A DNA stretch of 42,570 nt from Candidatus Sedimenticola endophacoides (GTDB taxonomy: Bacteria; Pseudomonadota; Gammaproteobacteria; Chromatiales; Chromatiaceae), in the NCBI GenBank assembly GCA_003062205.1, contig PQCP01000109.1, forward strand, positions 1-42,570. The letters run 5' to 3'. Under the pieces are notes generated by a model that was not told where the DNA came from, did not search any database, and worked only from the letters and a program-made list of their open reading frames with translations. This document shows, one piece after another, positions 1 to 7,578 of the stretch. Made by a program: the position numbers and the translations under genes. The first letter of the stretch is position 1, and each line of letters starts with the position of its first letter.

Positions 1-87
1 CACATAATCGCTTTTTGAGGCACTGATAGGCATCGAGAAGGCCGATTTACCGATGGTTTGCGCACGAGTTGCAATCTTGGTGCTCAT
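1..87 (-). CDS. Possible N-terminus of an unidentified protein (partial)
   Basis: An ATG at 87 on the minus strand opens a frame of 29 codons that runs off the left edge of the window (begins MSTKIATRAQ). No convincing ribosome binding site precedes it and I do not recognise the protein. The codons look plausible, with no stop, but 29 residues is too little to prove coding. It is reported so that whoever holds the neighbouring sequence can test it. Confidence 0.3.
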   Translation of the reverse strand, partial: MSTKIATRAQTIGKSAFSMPISASKSDYV

Positions 88-390
88 AGGGCGGTGGAAA
101 ACGGATTGATAGAGGTTCCCTTTATGTATCGGCCCGGCCTGAGCAGACTTGAAGGGGGGTTATCCTCCTCCCGGGCATCCCGGCCACCTCATGGTGGTGG
201 GACGTGGAACTGCGTGTCTGTTGCCCGGTTGCCGGTCCGGGTCGCAGTTCCGGTTTTGGTCTGTTTTCCGGCCTGAGTGAAACAGATGGGGGCGGGGGGT
301 GACCTTTCCAACCCGTGTGCTCGGGTGTCCGGGACGCTTCAGGTTCGGTTAAGAAGCGGAGCTTATGCTTGCCCTGACGGCGGATGAGGT
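88..390. other. Gene-free stretch upstream of the first cyclase gene
   Basis: This is GC-rich sequence with several short pyrimidine or purine runs. The frames in it look like chance frames. I see no tRNA, no recognisable riboswitch core and no strong sigma-70 promoter. It probably contains the promoters of the cyclase gene (rightward) and of the possible partial gene at the left edge (leftward). Confidence 0.4.
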
Positions 391-2016
391 ATGCAATACT
401 TCGGGGGTAACATGGATACTGTGGCACAGCGACTTCAGGGCGGATTCGGCAGCCGCTATTGGCAGGAGTTTTTCGGCAACAGTGCCTATTTTCCGCTAGC
501 CAGTATCTTTCTGGAGTTACTGCTCCATGACGCGACGGCCTATCTCTCCGGGCCGGACCCCTACCTGCTGCTGGGAGCGGCGCTGGGGCAGTCCGGGTTG
601 CTCGTCCGCTAACCGCCATGGAGAGCGAAGCGAAGGCGGTTAGTCCCCGATAGGCGTAGGCGCGGTTGTATGGCCGCAGTTACGACCGATAGGGAGTGAC
701 GTAGGGCATACAAATAGCGCATCCGACACGCCGTAGAGTCATTGTGGTCATCATGACGGAGTTGCGCACGAGCAGCTTTGCTGCAATGTGCGGGACGGAG
801 TCGTGATGAGCGCAGGACGGTCGGGGCAGTAACGGCTGTCGCGTTGGCGAGTCGATTTTGGGGACTGGGATGTCCCAAAATCTTTCACGAGGTAGCGACA
901 CTCTTGTATCTGGCGGGACGGGGTGTGCCCCGTCCGCTGCTGGGCAACCTGGCGGGTCCGGCGCTCTACACCCTGGTCGAGGTGCTGCTGGAAGGGGTGG
1001 AGTTCTTTTCCGCACCACATCATCAGGCCTACTGGGTATTCGCCCTGGCGGTCGGAGTGTTGCAGCAGTTGCGCCTCGGGTCTCCGGCGCAGCACTGGGC
1101 AAGGATCTTGCTGGTCAGCGAAAACCTGGTGCGCACCTCGATTCTGCTGGTCCTCTATGTGATCCTGGAACACCAACTGGGCGCTTACGACAGCGTCTGG
1201 CAGTTTTTCGAGGAGCGCTCCCATATCTACGTGGCGTTGGTGATACCGGTGATTGGCGTGGTGGTGGGCTTCTCCCAATGGACGGCACACAGCCATTTGC
1301 AGGGGGTGCTGGCGACATCCGCCCTGCTGCAGCGCTATTCGGAGTGGTTCCTGGGCAGGGAGTTGCTGGAACGGGCGGTGGCGGACCCCCACAGCCTGGC
1401 GCTGAAACGGCGCAACCGGGCGCTGCTGTTTCTGGATATCCGGGGCTTTACCGCATGGAGCGAGCGGCACGAGCCGGAGCAGGTGGTCACCCTGATCAAC
1501 CGCTTCTACCAGTGCGCCGAACCGTTCTGGAGGCGCGCGCAGGCGATCAAGGTGAAGTTGAGCGCGGATGAGATCATGCTGGTCTTTGCCGATCCGGAAG
1601 GGGCGGCCGAGGCGGCCCGGGCGGTGATGGCGGCCTGCGAAAGACTGCTACGGCACGAGGGGTTGCGTTGTGGCGCGGGGTTGCACTGGGGCGCGGTGGT
1701 GGAGGGGATGATCGGCGCGCGAGGACACCAGGGCTATGATCTGCTGGGTGACGCGGTGAACACCGCCAAGCGTCTATGCGATGCGGCGGCGGGGGGGGAG
1801 ATCCTGGTCTCGGGGCGTGCATGCGAGCGTCTGGGCCGGCGCTTCAGACTGAGCCCGGCCCGCCAGCTGCGCCTGAAGGGCAAGCATGGCGGGCAGGTGG
1901 TGCGTGCGCTGGTGTGGGATCCGCAGCCCGTCGGGGGGCGCGGAGCGGATCAGCTGAAGTCGTCCTCCGGGGTGTCGTATGGGTCGGGGTACTCCCTCCG
2001 GTCCCGGGAGGTATAG
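391..2016 (+). pseudogene. Membrane-anchored class III adenylate/guanylate cyclase, split by the 300-bp element
   Basis: The host gene is 391-606 joined to 907-2016. Both parts are in the same frame, and the joined product is 441 residues. The N-terminal half has hydrophobic, membrane-like segments. The C-terminal class III cyclase domain starts around residue 245. It keeps the first metal Asp in FLDIRGF (about 249), a second Asp in SADEIML (about 293), and the GDAVNTAKRL motif with the Asn and Arg used in catalysis (about 357 and 361). It should make cAMP (or cGMP) from ATP (or GTP). As the DNA stands, translation stops after 73 residues at the CGC TAA that begins the element, so the catalytic domain is cut off unless the element is removed. 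An alternative start is ATG 412, behind GGGGG. The 3' end overlaps the convergent DUF6763-type gene by 67 bp. Confidence 0.8.
607..906 (+). mobile_element. 300-bp repeated element, copy 1 (in cyclase gene)
   Basis: It begins CGCTAACCGCC and ends GCGACACTCTTG, and it has four other copies in the window that look identical. It has no target-site duplication: left flank ...CTCGTC, right flank TATCTGG... A perfect 9-bp hairpin (CTAACCGCC with GGCGGTTAG, 609-643) lies 2 nt from the left end. A long central hairpin spans 748-809. TGTCGC 837-842 pairs with GCGACA 895-900 and encloses another hairpin at 854-882. No protein is recognisable in it. It sits between codons (phase 0), sense to its host. 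The family is unknown to me. Confidence 0.95.
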
Positions 2017-2252
2017 TCGCGATCCGACTCGTACGCTTCCTGGGGCAGATCCATGGCGCCTGACCAGTCCTCGGGGGGGGAGGCGTTTTCCAGTTCGAGC
2101 TCATCCCAGGTTTCGAGATCGTACTCGTCCACCGCGCCGTCGAAAAATTGCACCTCGATGGTCTGCTCATCCGGGTCGTAGGCCACCACCTCCAGGTGAT
2201 CGCCCACCGGGGTCTGATACCAGTCGCCGATTCTCGGGGCGGGTGATCCCAT
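1950..2252 (-). CDS. Small acidic protein, DUF6763-like
   Basis: A 100-residue protein starting MGSPAPRIGDWYQTP. It is very acidic and ends in an Asp/Glu/Arg-rich tail. The pattern IGDWY, then EVQFFDG, then DLETWDELELE, then PPEDWSG matches what I recall of the small gammaproteobacterial DUF6763 proteins, which have no known function. I chose ATG 2252 because the IGDWY motif is normally near the N-terminus; the frame stays open further upstream to 2336. Its 3' end overlaps the convergent cyclase gene. Confidence 0.7.
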   Translation of the reverse strand: MGSPAPRIGDWYQTPVGDHLEVVAYDPDEQTIEVQFFDGAVDEYDLETWDELELENASPPEDWSGAMDLPQEAYESDRDYTSRDRREYPDPYDTPEDDFS

Positions 2253-2447
2253 CGTCTCTGCACCCCCGGCGCCTGCCCCTGGGCAGGCCATGATGAACCA
2301 AAAGCCTGTCGGGCGGTTCCCGACTACCTTAAGCATAGCCTCCGCTACGGCGGACGCCAGTCCCGTCGCCGGTTACGGGGGGGTGACGGGACGGAGGGGA
2401 CAAAATCGGGTATAACCTACCCTGTCTTCGGAATCCGGAGGGCCGCG

Positions 2448-3113
2448 ATGGAGCTGAAGGGCGAGCTGTTTTCCGCCGGGGTGGGGCTGTGGTTCTGGCT
2501 GGTCTATCTGGCGCTGTTGTTCAACGCCCTGCGCCTGGCCGCCTGGCGGGGGTTGCTGGGGGAGAACCGGCTGCATCTCTTCCTCGGTACCTGCGTCGCC
2601 CTGGTGCTGCTCTGGAGCGTGCGCGCCGAGGTCAATGCCGGGCTGAGCTTTCACCTCCTCGGCCTGCCGGTGGTGACCCTGATGTTCGGCTGGTCGTTCG
2701 GCATGCTTGCCGGCAGTCTGGCGCTGTTGGGGGTCAACCTCAACCTCGGCGGTGGCTGGGGCAACTACGCCCTCAACGCACTGGTGCTGGTGGCGGTGCC
2801 GGTGAGCCTGACCCAGGCGGCGCTGGTGCTGGCACGCTCCCTGCTGCCGAAGAACTTTTTTATCTATGTGCTGGTCAACGGGTTTCTTGCCGCCGGATTG
2901 GTGATGGTGGTCACCTGCTATCTGGCGGCCGGCCTGCTGGTGCTCGGCGGCGTTTATGAATACGCTGAACTGGATGAGACGTTTCTTCTCTTCGTTCCGC
3001 TGATGGCGATGCCGGAGGCGTTTCTCAACGGCTGGATCATCACCGTGATGGTGGCGATGCGGCCCCAGTGGGTCTATTCGTTCAGCGACGCGCAATACAT
3101 CAAGGGAAAATAA
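2448..3113 (+). CDS. Energy-coupling-factor-type permease-like membrane protein
   Basis: A 221-residue, almost wholly hydrophobic protein with about six membrane spans. It resembles the CbiM-like 'ECF transporter permease' proteins of Proteobacteria that stand alone rather than in a cobalt operon. Recognisable pieces are GLPVVTLMFGWSFGMLAGSL and the later segment PLMAMPEAFLNGWIIT, where a Glu-containing motif near the C-terminus is typical. GGAGG sits 7 nt before the ATG. TATAAC at 2411-2416 could be part of its promoter, but no good -35 is visible. It is followed after 10 bp by djlA, so the two are probably cotranscribed. The transported substrate cannot be told. Confidence 0.75.
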   Translation: MELKGELFSAGVGLWFWLVYLALLFNALRLAAWRGLLGENRLHLFLGTCVALVLLWSVRAEVNAGLSFHLLGLPVVTLMFGWSFGMLAGSLALLGVNLNLGGGWGNYALNALVLVAVPVSLTQAALVLARSLLPKNFFIYVLVNGFLAAGLVMVVTCYLAAGLLVLGGVYEYAELDETFLLFVPLMAMPEAFLNGWIITVMVAMRPQWVYSFSDAQYIKGK

Positions 3114-3123
3114 GGAGGCGGTT

Positions 3124-3918
3124 TTGGGCTGGTGGGGAAAGGTGGCAGGCGGGGCTTTCGGTTTCATGCTGGGGGGGCCGCTGGGGCTGCTGCTCGGCGC
3201 GGTGCTCGGACACAACCTGGATAAGGGGCTGGCTGGACTGGGCGACGGCGAGGCGACGGCCAGCGGCGATCCGGAGCGGGTCAAGAGCGCCTTCTTTACC
3301 GCGACCTTTTCGGTCATGGGCGCGGTGGCCAAGGCGGATGGACAGGTCTCGCGCGACGAGATCCGCCTGGCCGAGGCGGTGATGGGGGAGATGGACCTGT
3401 CGGCCGAGATGCGGCGCACCGCCATTGCGCTGTTCAATCAAGGCAAGGCCGGGGATTTCCCTCTGGACGATGTGGTGGAGCAGTTCCGCCTAGAGTGCCA
3501 CCGGCGCAACACCCTGATTCAGATGTTCATCGAGATCCAGATTCAGGCCGCCTATGCCGACGGGGTGATGCATGACGCCGAGCGCGCCCTGCTGCTGCGC
3601 ATCTGCAAGCGTCTGGGTGTTCCGGAATTCGCCTTCCGCCACCTGGAGCGGATGGCCCGGGGCGGGCGCCGTTATCAGCAGGGGGGGCGACGCGAGCCCG
3701 CGGGGCTCGTCCTGGACGACGCCTACGCCATCCTCAACGTCTCTGCCGACGCCACCGACGCCGAGGTCAAGCGCGCCTATCGCCGTCTGCTCAGCCAACA
3801 CCATCCGGACAAGCTGGTGGCCAAGGGGCTGCCGGATGAGATGATGAAGGTGGCGGCCCAGAAGACCCACGAGATCCGCCAGGCCTACGAGCGGGTGAAG
3901 GAGGCGCGGGGCCTGTGA
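3124..3918 (+). CDS. djlA: DjlA-type membrane-anchored J-domain co-chaperone
   Basis: A 264-residue protein with the DjlA layout. The N-terminus is a Gly-rich membrane helix (about residues 3-30, GGAFGFMLGGPLGLLLG). A TerB-like helical domain follows at about 50-170 (AKADGQVSRDEI and AYADGVMHDAE repeats). A C-terminal J domain occupies about 195-262, with the HPD signature in QHHPDKL. It stimulates the ATPase of DnaK at the inner membrane. The start is TTG, placed by GGAGG seven bases upstream; no in-frame ATG fits better. It lies 10 bp after the ECF-like permease gene. Confidence 0.93.
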   Translation: MGWWGKVAGGAFGFMLGGPLGLLLGAVLGHNLDKGLAGLGDGEATASGDPERVKSAFFTATFSVMGAVAKADGQVSRDEIRLAEAVMGEMDLSAEMRRTAIALFNQGKAGDFPLDDVVEQFRLECHRRNTLIQMFIEIQIQAAYADGVMHDAERALLLRICKRLGVPEFAFRHLERMARGGRRYQQGGRREPAGLVLDDAYAILNVSADATDAEVKRAYRRLLSQHHPDKLVAKGLPDEMMKVAAQKTHEIRQAYERVKEARGL

Positions 3919-3994
3919 GGCGGGGCGCCTCCCGGCCTGCCGAAAAGGGTGCTGGCAAGGTCGGCGCGGTTGAATTACTATTGCGCTCTGGCAC

Positions 3995-4070
<76 letters not shown>

Positions 4071-4085
4071 TCCAATCCAGCACCG

Positions 4086-4110
4086 ACCGGCCAGCCGATT
4101 CCGCGCCGGT
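4086..4110. terminator. Small hairpin between tRNA-Ala and serB
   Basis: ACCGGC (4086-4091) pairs with GCCGGT (4105-4110). The hairpin sits exactly between two convergent genes, so it may help end transcription from both sides. There is no T-tract, so the call is weak. Confidence 0.25.
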
Positions 4111-5322
4111 TCAGCCCACCTCGCGGTCACGCACCCCCAGCAGGTAGAGGATGCCGTCCAGCCCCAGGTTGGAGATGGCGTGGCGGGCGCTCTCGCGCAC
4201 CAGGGGCTTGGCGTGGAAGGCCACCCCCAGACCGGCAAGGCTGAGCATCGGCAGGTCGTTGGCACCGTCGCCCACGGCGATCACCTGTTCCAGGGTAATG
4301 CCCATCTCTTCGGCCATCTGGCGCAGCAGTTGCGCCTTCTTGGCGCCATCGACAATCTCCCCCCGGGTCTTCCCGGTGAGCCTGCCGTCGACGATATCCA
4401 GTTCGTTGGCGGAGACCCGGTCCACGCCCAGTTTGCGTTGCAGGTGCTCGGCGAAGTAGGTGAAGCCGCCGGAGAGAATGCCCACCCGGTAGCCCATGCG
4501 TTTGAGGTTGGTGATCAGGCGTTCGGCCCCCTCGGTGATCGGCAGGGTCTCGGCGATACCCCGCAGCACCCCCTCCTCCAGTCCCTGCAGCAGGGCCATG
4601 CGCTGGCGGAAGCTCTCCTTGAAATCGATCTCGCCGCGCATCGCCGACTCGGTGATGGCGGCCACCTGCCGCCCCACCCCGGCCGCCTTGGCGAGTTCGT
4701 CGATCACCTCGACCTGGATCAGGGTGGAGTCCATGTCGAACACGATCAGGCGCCGGTTGCGGCGGTAGAGGTCATCGGCCTGGAAGGCCACGTCCACCTC
4801 GTCGGTGCTGCTGATCTCCAGCAGCTCCCGGCGCAGGGCGCCGAGGTCGTCGGCGTTGCCGCGAACCGAGAACTCGACGCAGGCGCGGCGGCGCGGGTTC
4901 GACTCCTTCAGGGAGAAGCGCCCCGACAGGCGGGTGATGCCGTCGATGTTGAGGCCGTGGTGGGAGACCACCTGGGCCACGCGCGAGATGTTGCGCGCCG
5001 AGAGTTTACGCCCGAGCAGGGTGACAATATAGCGTGGCTTGCCCTGCATCCCCACCCAGCGTTCGTACTCCTCCTCCTCAACCGGGGTGGAGTTGATCCT
5101 CAGGCCGAGCTGGTGGGCCTGGAACAGCAGATCCTTGAGGACCGGCCCGGACTGTGCCTCGGCGGGCACCTCCAGCAGCATGCCCAGGGATAGGTGGTCG
5201 TGGATCACCGCCTGGCCGATATCGAGGATGTTGACGCCGTTCTCTTCGAGCACCTCGGTGAGGGCGGCGGTGAGGCCGGGGTGGTCCTGGCCGCTGACGT
5301 TGAGCAAGATGATTTCGCGCAT
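4111..5322 (-). CDS. serB: Phosphoserine phosphatase with two ACT domains
   Basis: A 403-residue enzyme that hydrolyses O-phosphoserine to serine, the last step of serine synthesis. Two ACT-type regulatory domains fill the first half (MREIILLNVSGQDHPG... and PRYIVTLLGRKLSARN...), as in the long SerB2-type enzymes. The HAD phosphatase follows, with motif I FDMDSTLI (nucleophile and general acid Asp), motif II in ILSGGFT, and motif III/IV in AVGDGANDLPM. The start at ATG 5322 places the ACT domain at the N-terminus. It is followed by tRNA-Ala on the other strand and preceded by the ycgL-like gene 22 bp away. Confidence 0.95.
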   Translation of the reverse strand: MREIILLNVSGQDHPGLTAALTEVLEENGVNILDIGQAVIHDHLSLGMLLEVPAEAQSGPVLKDLLFQAHQLGLRINSTPVEEEEYERWVGMQGKPRYIVTLLGRKLSARNISRVAQVVSHHGLNIDGITRLSGRFSLKESNPRRRACVEFSVRGNADDLGALRRELLEISSTDEVDVAFQADDLYRRNRRLIVFDMDSTLIQVEVIDELAKAAGVGRQVAAITESAMRGEIDFKESFRQRMALLQGLEEGVLRGIAETLPITEGAERLITNLKRMGYRVGILSGGFTYFAEHLQRKLGVDRVSANELDIVDGRLTGKTRGEIVDGAKKAQLLRQMAEEMGITLEQVIAVGDGANDLPMLSLAGLGVAFHAKPLVRESARHAISNLGLDGILYLLGVRDREVG

Positions 5323-5344
5323 GTCTCGTGGATGGTGTAAGGCT

Positions 5345-5632
5345 TCAGATACCGTCGCCTTCGTAGAGCCGGGGTTCGAGTTTTGGAGGCATCTGCAGGT
5401 AGTAGCCCTGTTCATCGAGGGCGCTGATCACGCTTGCCACATCCTCCCGGGCGAGCGGGCGGCGGTGGGTGAGCTGCAGGTTCATCACCAGGGTGGGGGT
5501 CCCGAACAGCCGTTTGAGCGGCTCGGGGAGCTCATCGAAGCCCTCCTCGCGGGCCAGGTAGAGATACATCTCGTCTTTGTTGCTGCTGCGATAGATCCAG
5601 CAGGGGGTGCTGGCGGGCTCTGTACGGCTCAT
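5345..5632 (-). CDS. YcgL-domain protein
   Basis: A 95-residue protein with the YcgL signature: CWIYRSSNKDEMYLYL near the N-terminus, LPEPLKRLFG, then a C-terminal LDEQGYYLQMPP. This is a small cytoplasmic gammaproteobacterial family of unsettled function. ATG 5632 was chosen because family members start about ten residues before the CWIYRS motif. It lies between serB and the GIY-YIG gene on the same strand, with short gaps. Confidence 0.85.
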   Translation of the reverse strand: MSRTEPASTPCWIYRSSNKDEMYLYLAREEGFDELPEPLKRLFGTPTLVMNLQLTHRRPLAREDVASVISALDEQGYYLQMPPKLEPRLYEGDGI

Positions 5633-5672
5633 CGGCGGTGCCTGGGATGGGTTGCTCCGGTGGGGAATCATT

Positions 5673-5930
5673 CTACCCCAATCCGGGGTTGCGGATCAGC
5701 GCCAGTTTCTGCTCCCGGCGCATGCGCTTGACCTGGTGTTCGCGCCGCAGGGCCTCGCCATGGGATTCGAAGCGCTCGCTGTAGGCGAGGCACACCGGCC
5801 GGCGGCTGCGGGTGTAGCGGGCGCCGCGCGCGCCGTGGTTGTGCTCATGCAGGCGCCGCTGCAGGTCGCGGGCGATACCGGTGTAGAGCGAGCCGTCGCA
5901 GCAGCGCAGGATGTAGAGGTGCCAGGTCAG
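5673..5930 (-). CDS. Short GIY-YIG nuclease-fold protein (YhbQ type)
   Basis: An 85-residue single-domain GIY-YIG protein, TWHLYILRCCDGSLYTGIA, with the Arg of RRLHEHNHG and a Glu in GEALRREHQVK. These correspond to the fold's Y-I-L, Y-T-G, Arg and Glu positions. Stand-alone members of this UvrC-like family are common, and their role is poorly defined. No ATG sits at the expected place. The best start is CTG 5930, which overlaps the TGA stop of the upstream dehydrogenase gene (CTGA), suggesting translational coupling. Longer frames would overlap that gene by about 80 bp and are unlikely. Confidence 0.75.
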   Translation of the reverse strand: MTWHLYILRCCDGSLYTGIARDLQRRLHEHNHGARGARYTRSRRPVCLAYSERFESHGEALRREHQVKRMRREQKLALIRNPGLG

Positions 5931-7261
5931 GGCCAGATGCCCCGCTTCAGGGTGATGTTGGCCACCCGTTCGATCGCCTCCACCAGGGCGGCGGTACGCA
6001 GATCGGTGCACAGTGACGGCGGCGAGTCGCCGGCGGCGGGCAGCTGGCGCCAGCGCGCCACCACCGCATCGGTCGCGGCGACCATCTTTTCACGCAGTTT
6101 GCGGTTCACCTCATCCAGGTGCCACTCCTGGTTTTCGATGTTCTGCACCCACTCGAAATAGCTGACGGCGACTCCGCCGGCGTTTGCCAGGATGTCCGGC
6201 AGCAGCGGAATGCCCCGGGCGGTGAGGATGTCGTCAGCCTCGGGGGAGACCGGGCGGTTGGCCGCCTCCACCACCAGCCGGGCCTGGATGCGGGGGGCGT
6301 TCTCCTGGGTGATCTGGTTGCCCATGGCGGCGGGGATCAGGATGTCGCACGGTAGCTCCAGCAGCCCCTGGTTGGTCAGGCTCTGGGTGCCGGGCATGCC
6401 GACCACGGTGCCGTGTTCACGTTTCCAGGCCAGCACCTGAGTCACATCCAGGGAGGTGCCGTCGCTGCTGGCGATACCGCCCTGGGAGTCGCTGACGGCG
6501 GTGATCGAGGCCCCGGCCTCACGGAACAGGCGTGCGGCGTGGGCACCCACCTGGCCAAACCCCTGGATCGCCACGCGCGCGCCGTCCAGGCCGCCCAGCT
6601 CCGGCATCCCCGCCAGTGACAGGAAACGCTCGGCGGCGATCAGGCAGCCGCGGGCCGTGGCATCCTCGCGGCCGGGCGAACCGCCCAGTTCCAGGGGCTT
6701 GCCGGTGACCACCGGCCGGTTGTTGCGTCCCGGGTGCATCATGTCGTAGGTGTCGAAGATCCAGGCCATGGTCTGGGCGTTGGTATAGAGATCGGGCGCC
6801 GGGATATCGGTATGGGGGCCGATGTTGTCGCCCAACTCACTGATAAAGCGCCGTGTGATCCGCCGCAGCTCGGTCTGGCTGAGCTGCTTGGGGTCGCAGG
6901 CCACCCCGCCCTTGGCGCCACTGAAGGGGATGCGCATCAGGGCGCATTTCCAGGTCATCAGCAGGGCGAGGGCGGTCACCTCGCCCTCGTTGACGCAGGG
7001 GTGGTAGCGGATACCACCCTTGCCCGGCCCCATGATGCTGTTGTGCAGCACCCGGTACCCATGGAAGGTGGTTACCGACTCGTCCTCCATCTCGATGGGG
7101 AAGCAGACGCTGATGGTGCGTTTGGGGTAGCTGAGAAAGTCGAGCAGGCCCTTCTTGAGTCCCTTTAGGTGCGTGGTGGCGCGCCGGAACTGCTCCTGCG
7201 AAACATGGATCGGGGAGAGGTCCTCGCCTTCGCAGCCGCTGGCTGGCCTGGTGTCGTTCAT
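5927..7261 (-). CDS. Glu/Leu/Phe/Val-family dehydrogenase (glutamate dehydrogenase)
   Basis: A 444-residue NAD(P)-dependent amino-acid dehydrogenase, most likely glutamate dehydrogenase. It interconverts glutamate with 2-oxoglutarate and ammonia. The N-terminal catalytic domain has GPGKGGIRYHP and the lysine motif PFSGAKGGV, followed by PAPDLYT. The Rossmann domain starts at VAIQGFGQVGAHAARL, and the end has LANAGGVAVSYFEWVQN. ATG 7261 is preferred over the upstream TTG because it has AGGA at about the right distance and gives a normal family length. It overlaps the GIY-YIG gene by 4 bp. Confidence 0.9.
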   Translation of the reverse strand: MNDTRPASGCEGEDLSPIHVSQEQFRRATTHLKGLKKGLLDFLSYPKRTISVCFPIEMEDESVTTFHGYRVLHNSIMGPGKGGIRYHPCVNEGEVTALALLMTWKCALMRIPFSGAKGGVACDPKQLSQTELRRITRRFISELGDNIGPHTDIPAPDLYTNAQTMAWIFDTYDMMHPGRNNRPVVTGKPLELGGSPGREDATARGCLIAAERFLSLAGMPELGGLDGARVAIQGFGQVGAHAARLFREAGASITAVSDSQGGIASSDGTSLDVTQVLAWKREHGTVVGMPGTQSLTNQGLLELPCDILIPAAMGNQITQENAPRIQARLVVEAANRPVSPEADDILTARGIPLLPDILANAGGVAVSYFEWVQNIENQEWHLDEVNRKLREKMVAATDAVVARWRQLPAAGDSPPSLCTDLRTAALVEAIERVANITLKRGIWP

Positions 7262-7578
7262 GGTGGTGTCCTGCCCGGATATCCCCCGGGGCGTGGGCTG
7301 GTTGGTCGAAAGTTCAGGCAACGATCCTAATCAATATCCCGTGCCATTGCGAGGAGGAGGGCGCGCGCGATCCATGGACGGCGGGTGGCGAGGCGTCGAG
7401 GGTGCTTCACCATGCATTCGCGAAGACGGTGAACCCGATGACGCGAGGCCTCCTGTGCAACCCTGCGCGGAAGCTACAGCGGGAGGGTCGCATGCGGTCG
7501 CGGTTGTGTTATGGTTTCCGCTGTGGACGCTGAAGCGCCTGATTGCTGGTGGTCGGGGAGAGCGATGGGAGGATGCCG

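Noticed and set aside
608..645. Integron attC site, suggested by CTAAC...GTTAG at the left end of the element
   Set aside because: The palindrome is only 35 nt, lacks attC spacing and inner boxes, and there is no cassette order or integrase. The insertions lie inside genes.
609..878. An 89-codon minus-strand frame lying wholly inside each copy of the 300-bp element
   Set aside because: Its sequence has no domain-like pattern, it lacks a ribosome binding site, and it runs across hairpin arms. It repeats only because the DNA repeats.
607..906. Group I or group II self-splicing intron
   Set aside because: It has no group II start (GTGYG) or domain V-like hairpin, no recognisable group I core, and no T at the end of every upstream exon. 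One copy is antisense to its host. Splicing remains testable by RNA-seq, but it is not the best reading.
607..906. Translational bypassing element (ribosome hop)
   Set aside because: Take-off and landing codons do not match at the sites (for example GTC before and TTG at the end), 300 nt is far longer than known hops, and one copy is antisense.
607..906. CRISPR or tandem repeat array
   Set aside because: The five copies are kilobases apart in unrelated genes, with no spacers or short periodicity.
391..2016. Treating the two halves of each interrupted gene as separate genes
   Set aside because: Both halves are in the same frame around an exact 300-bp insert and join into one recognisable protein. 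Separate annotation would hide the insertion.
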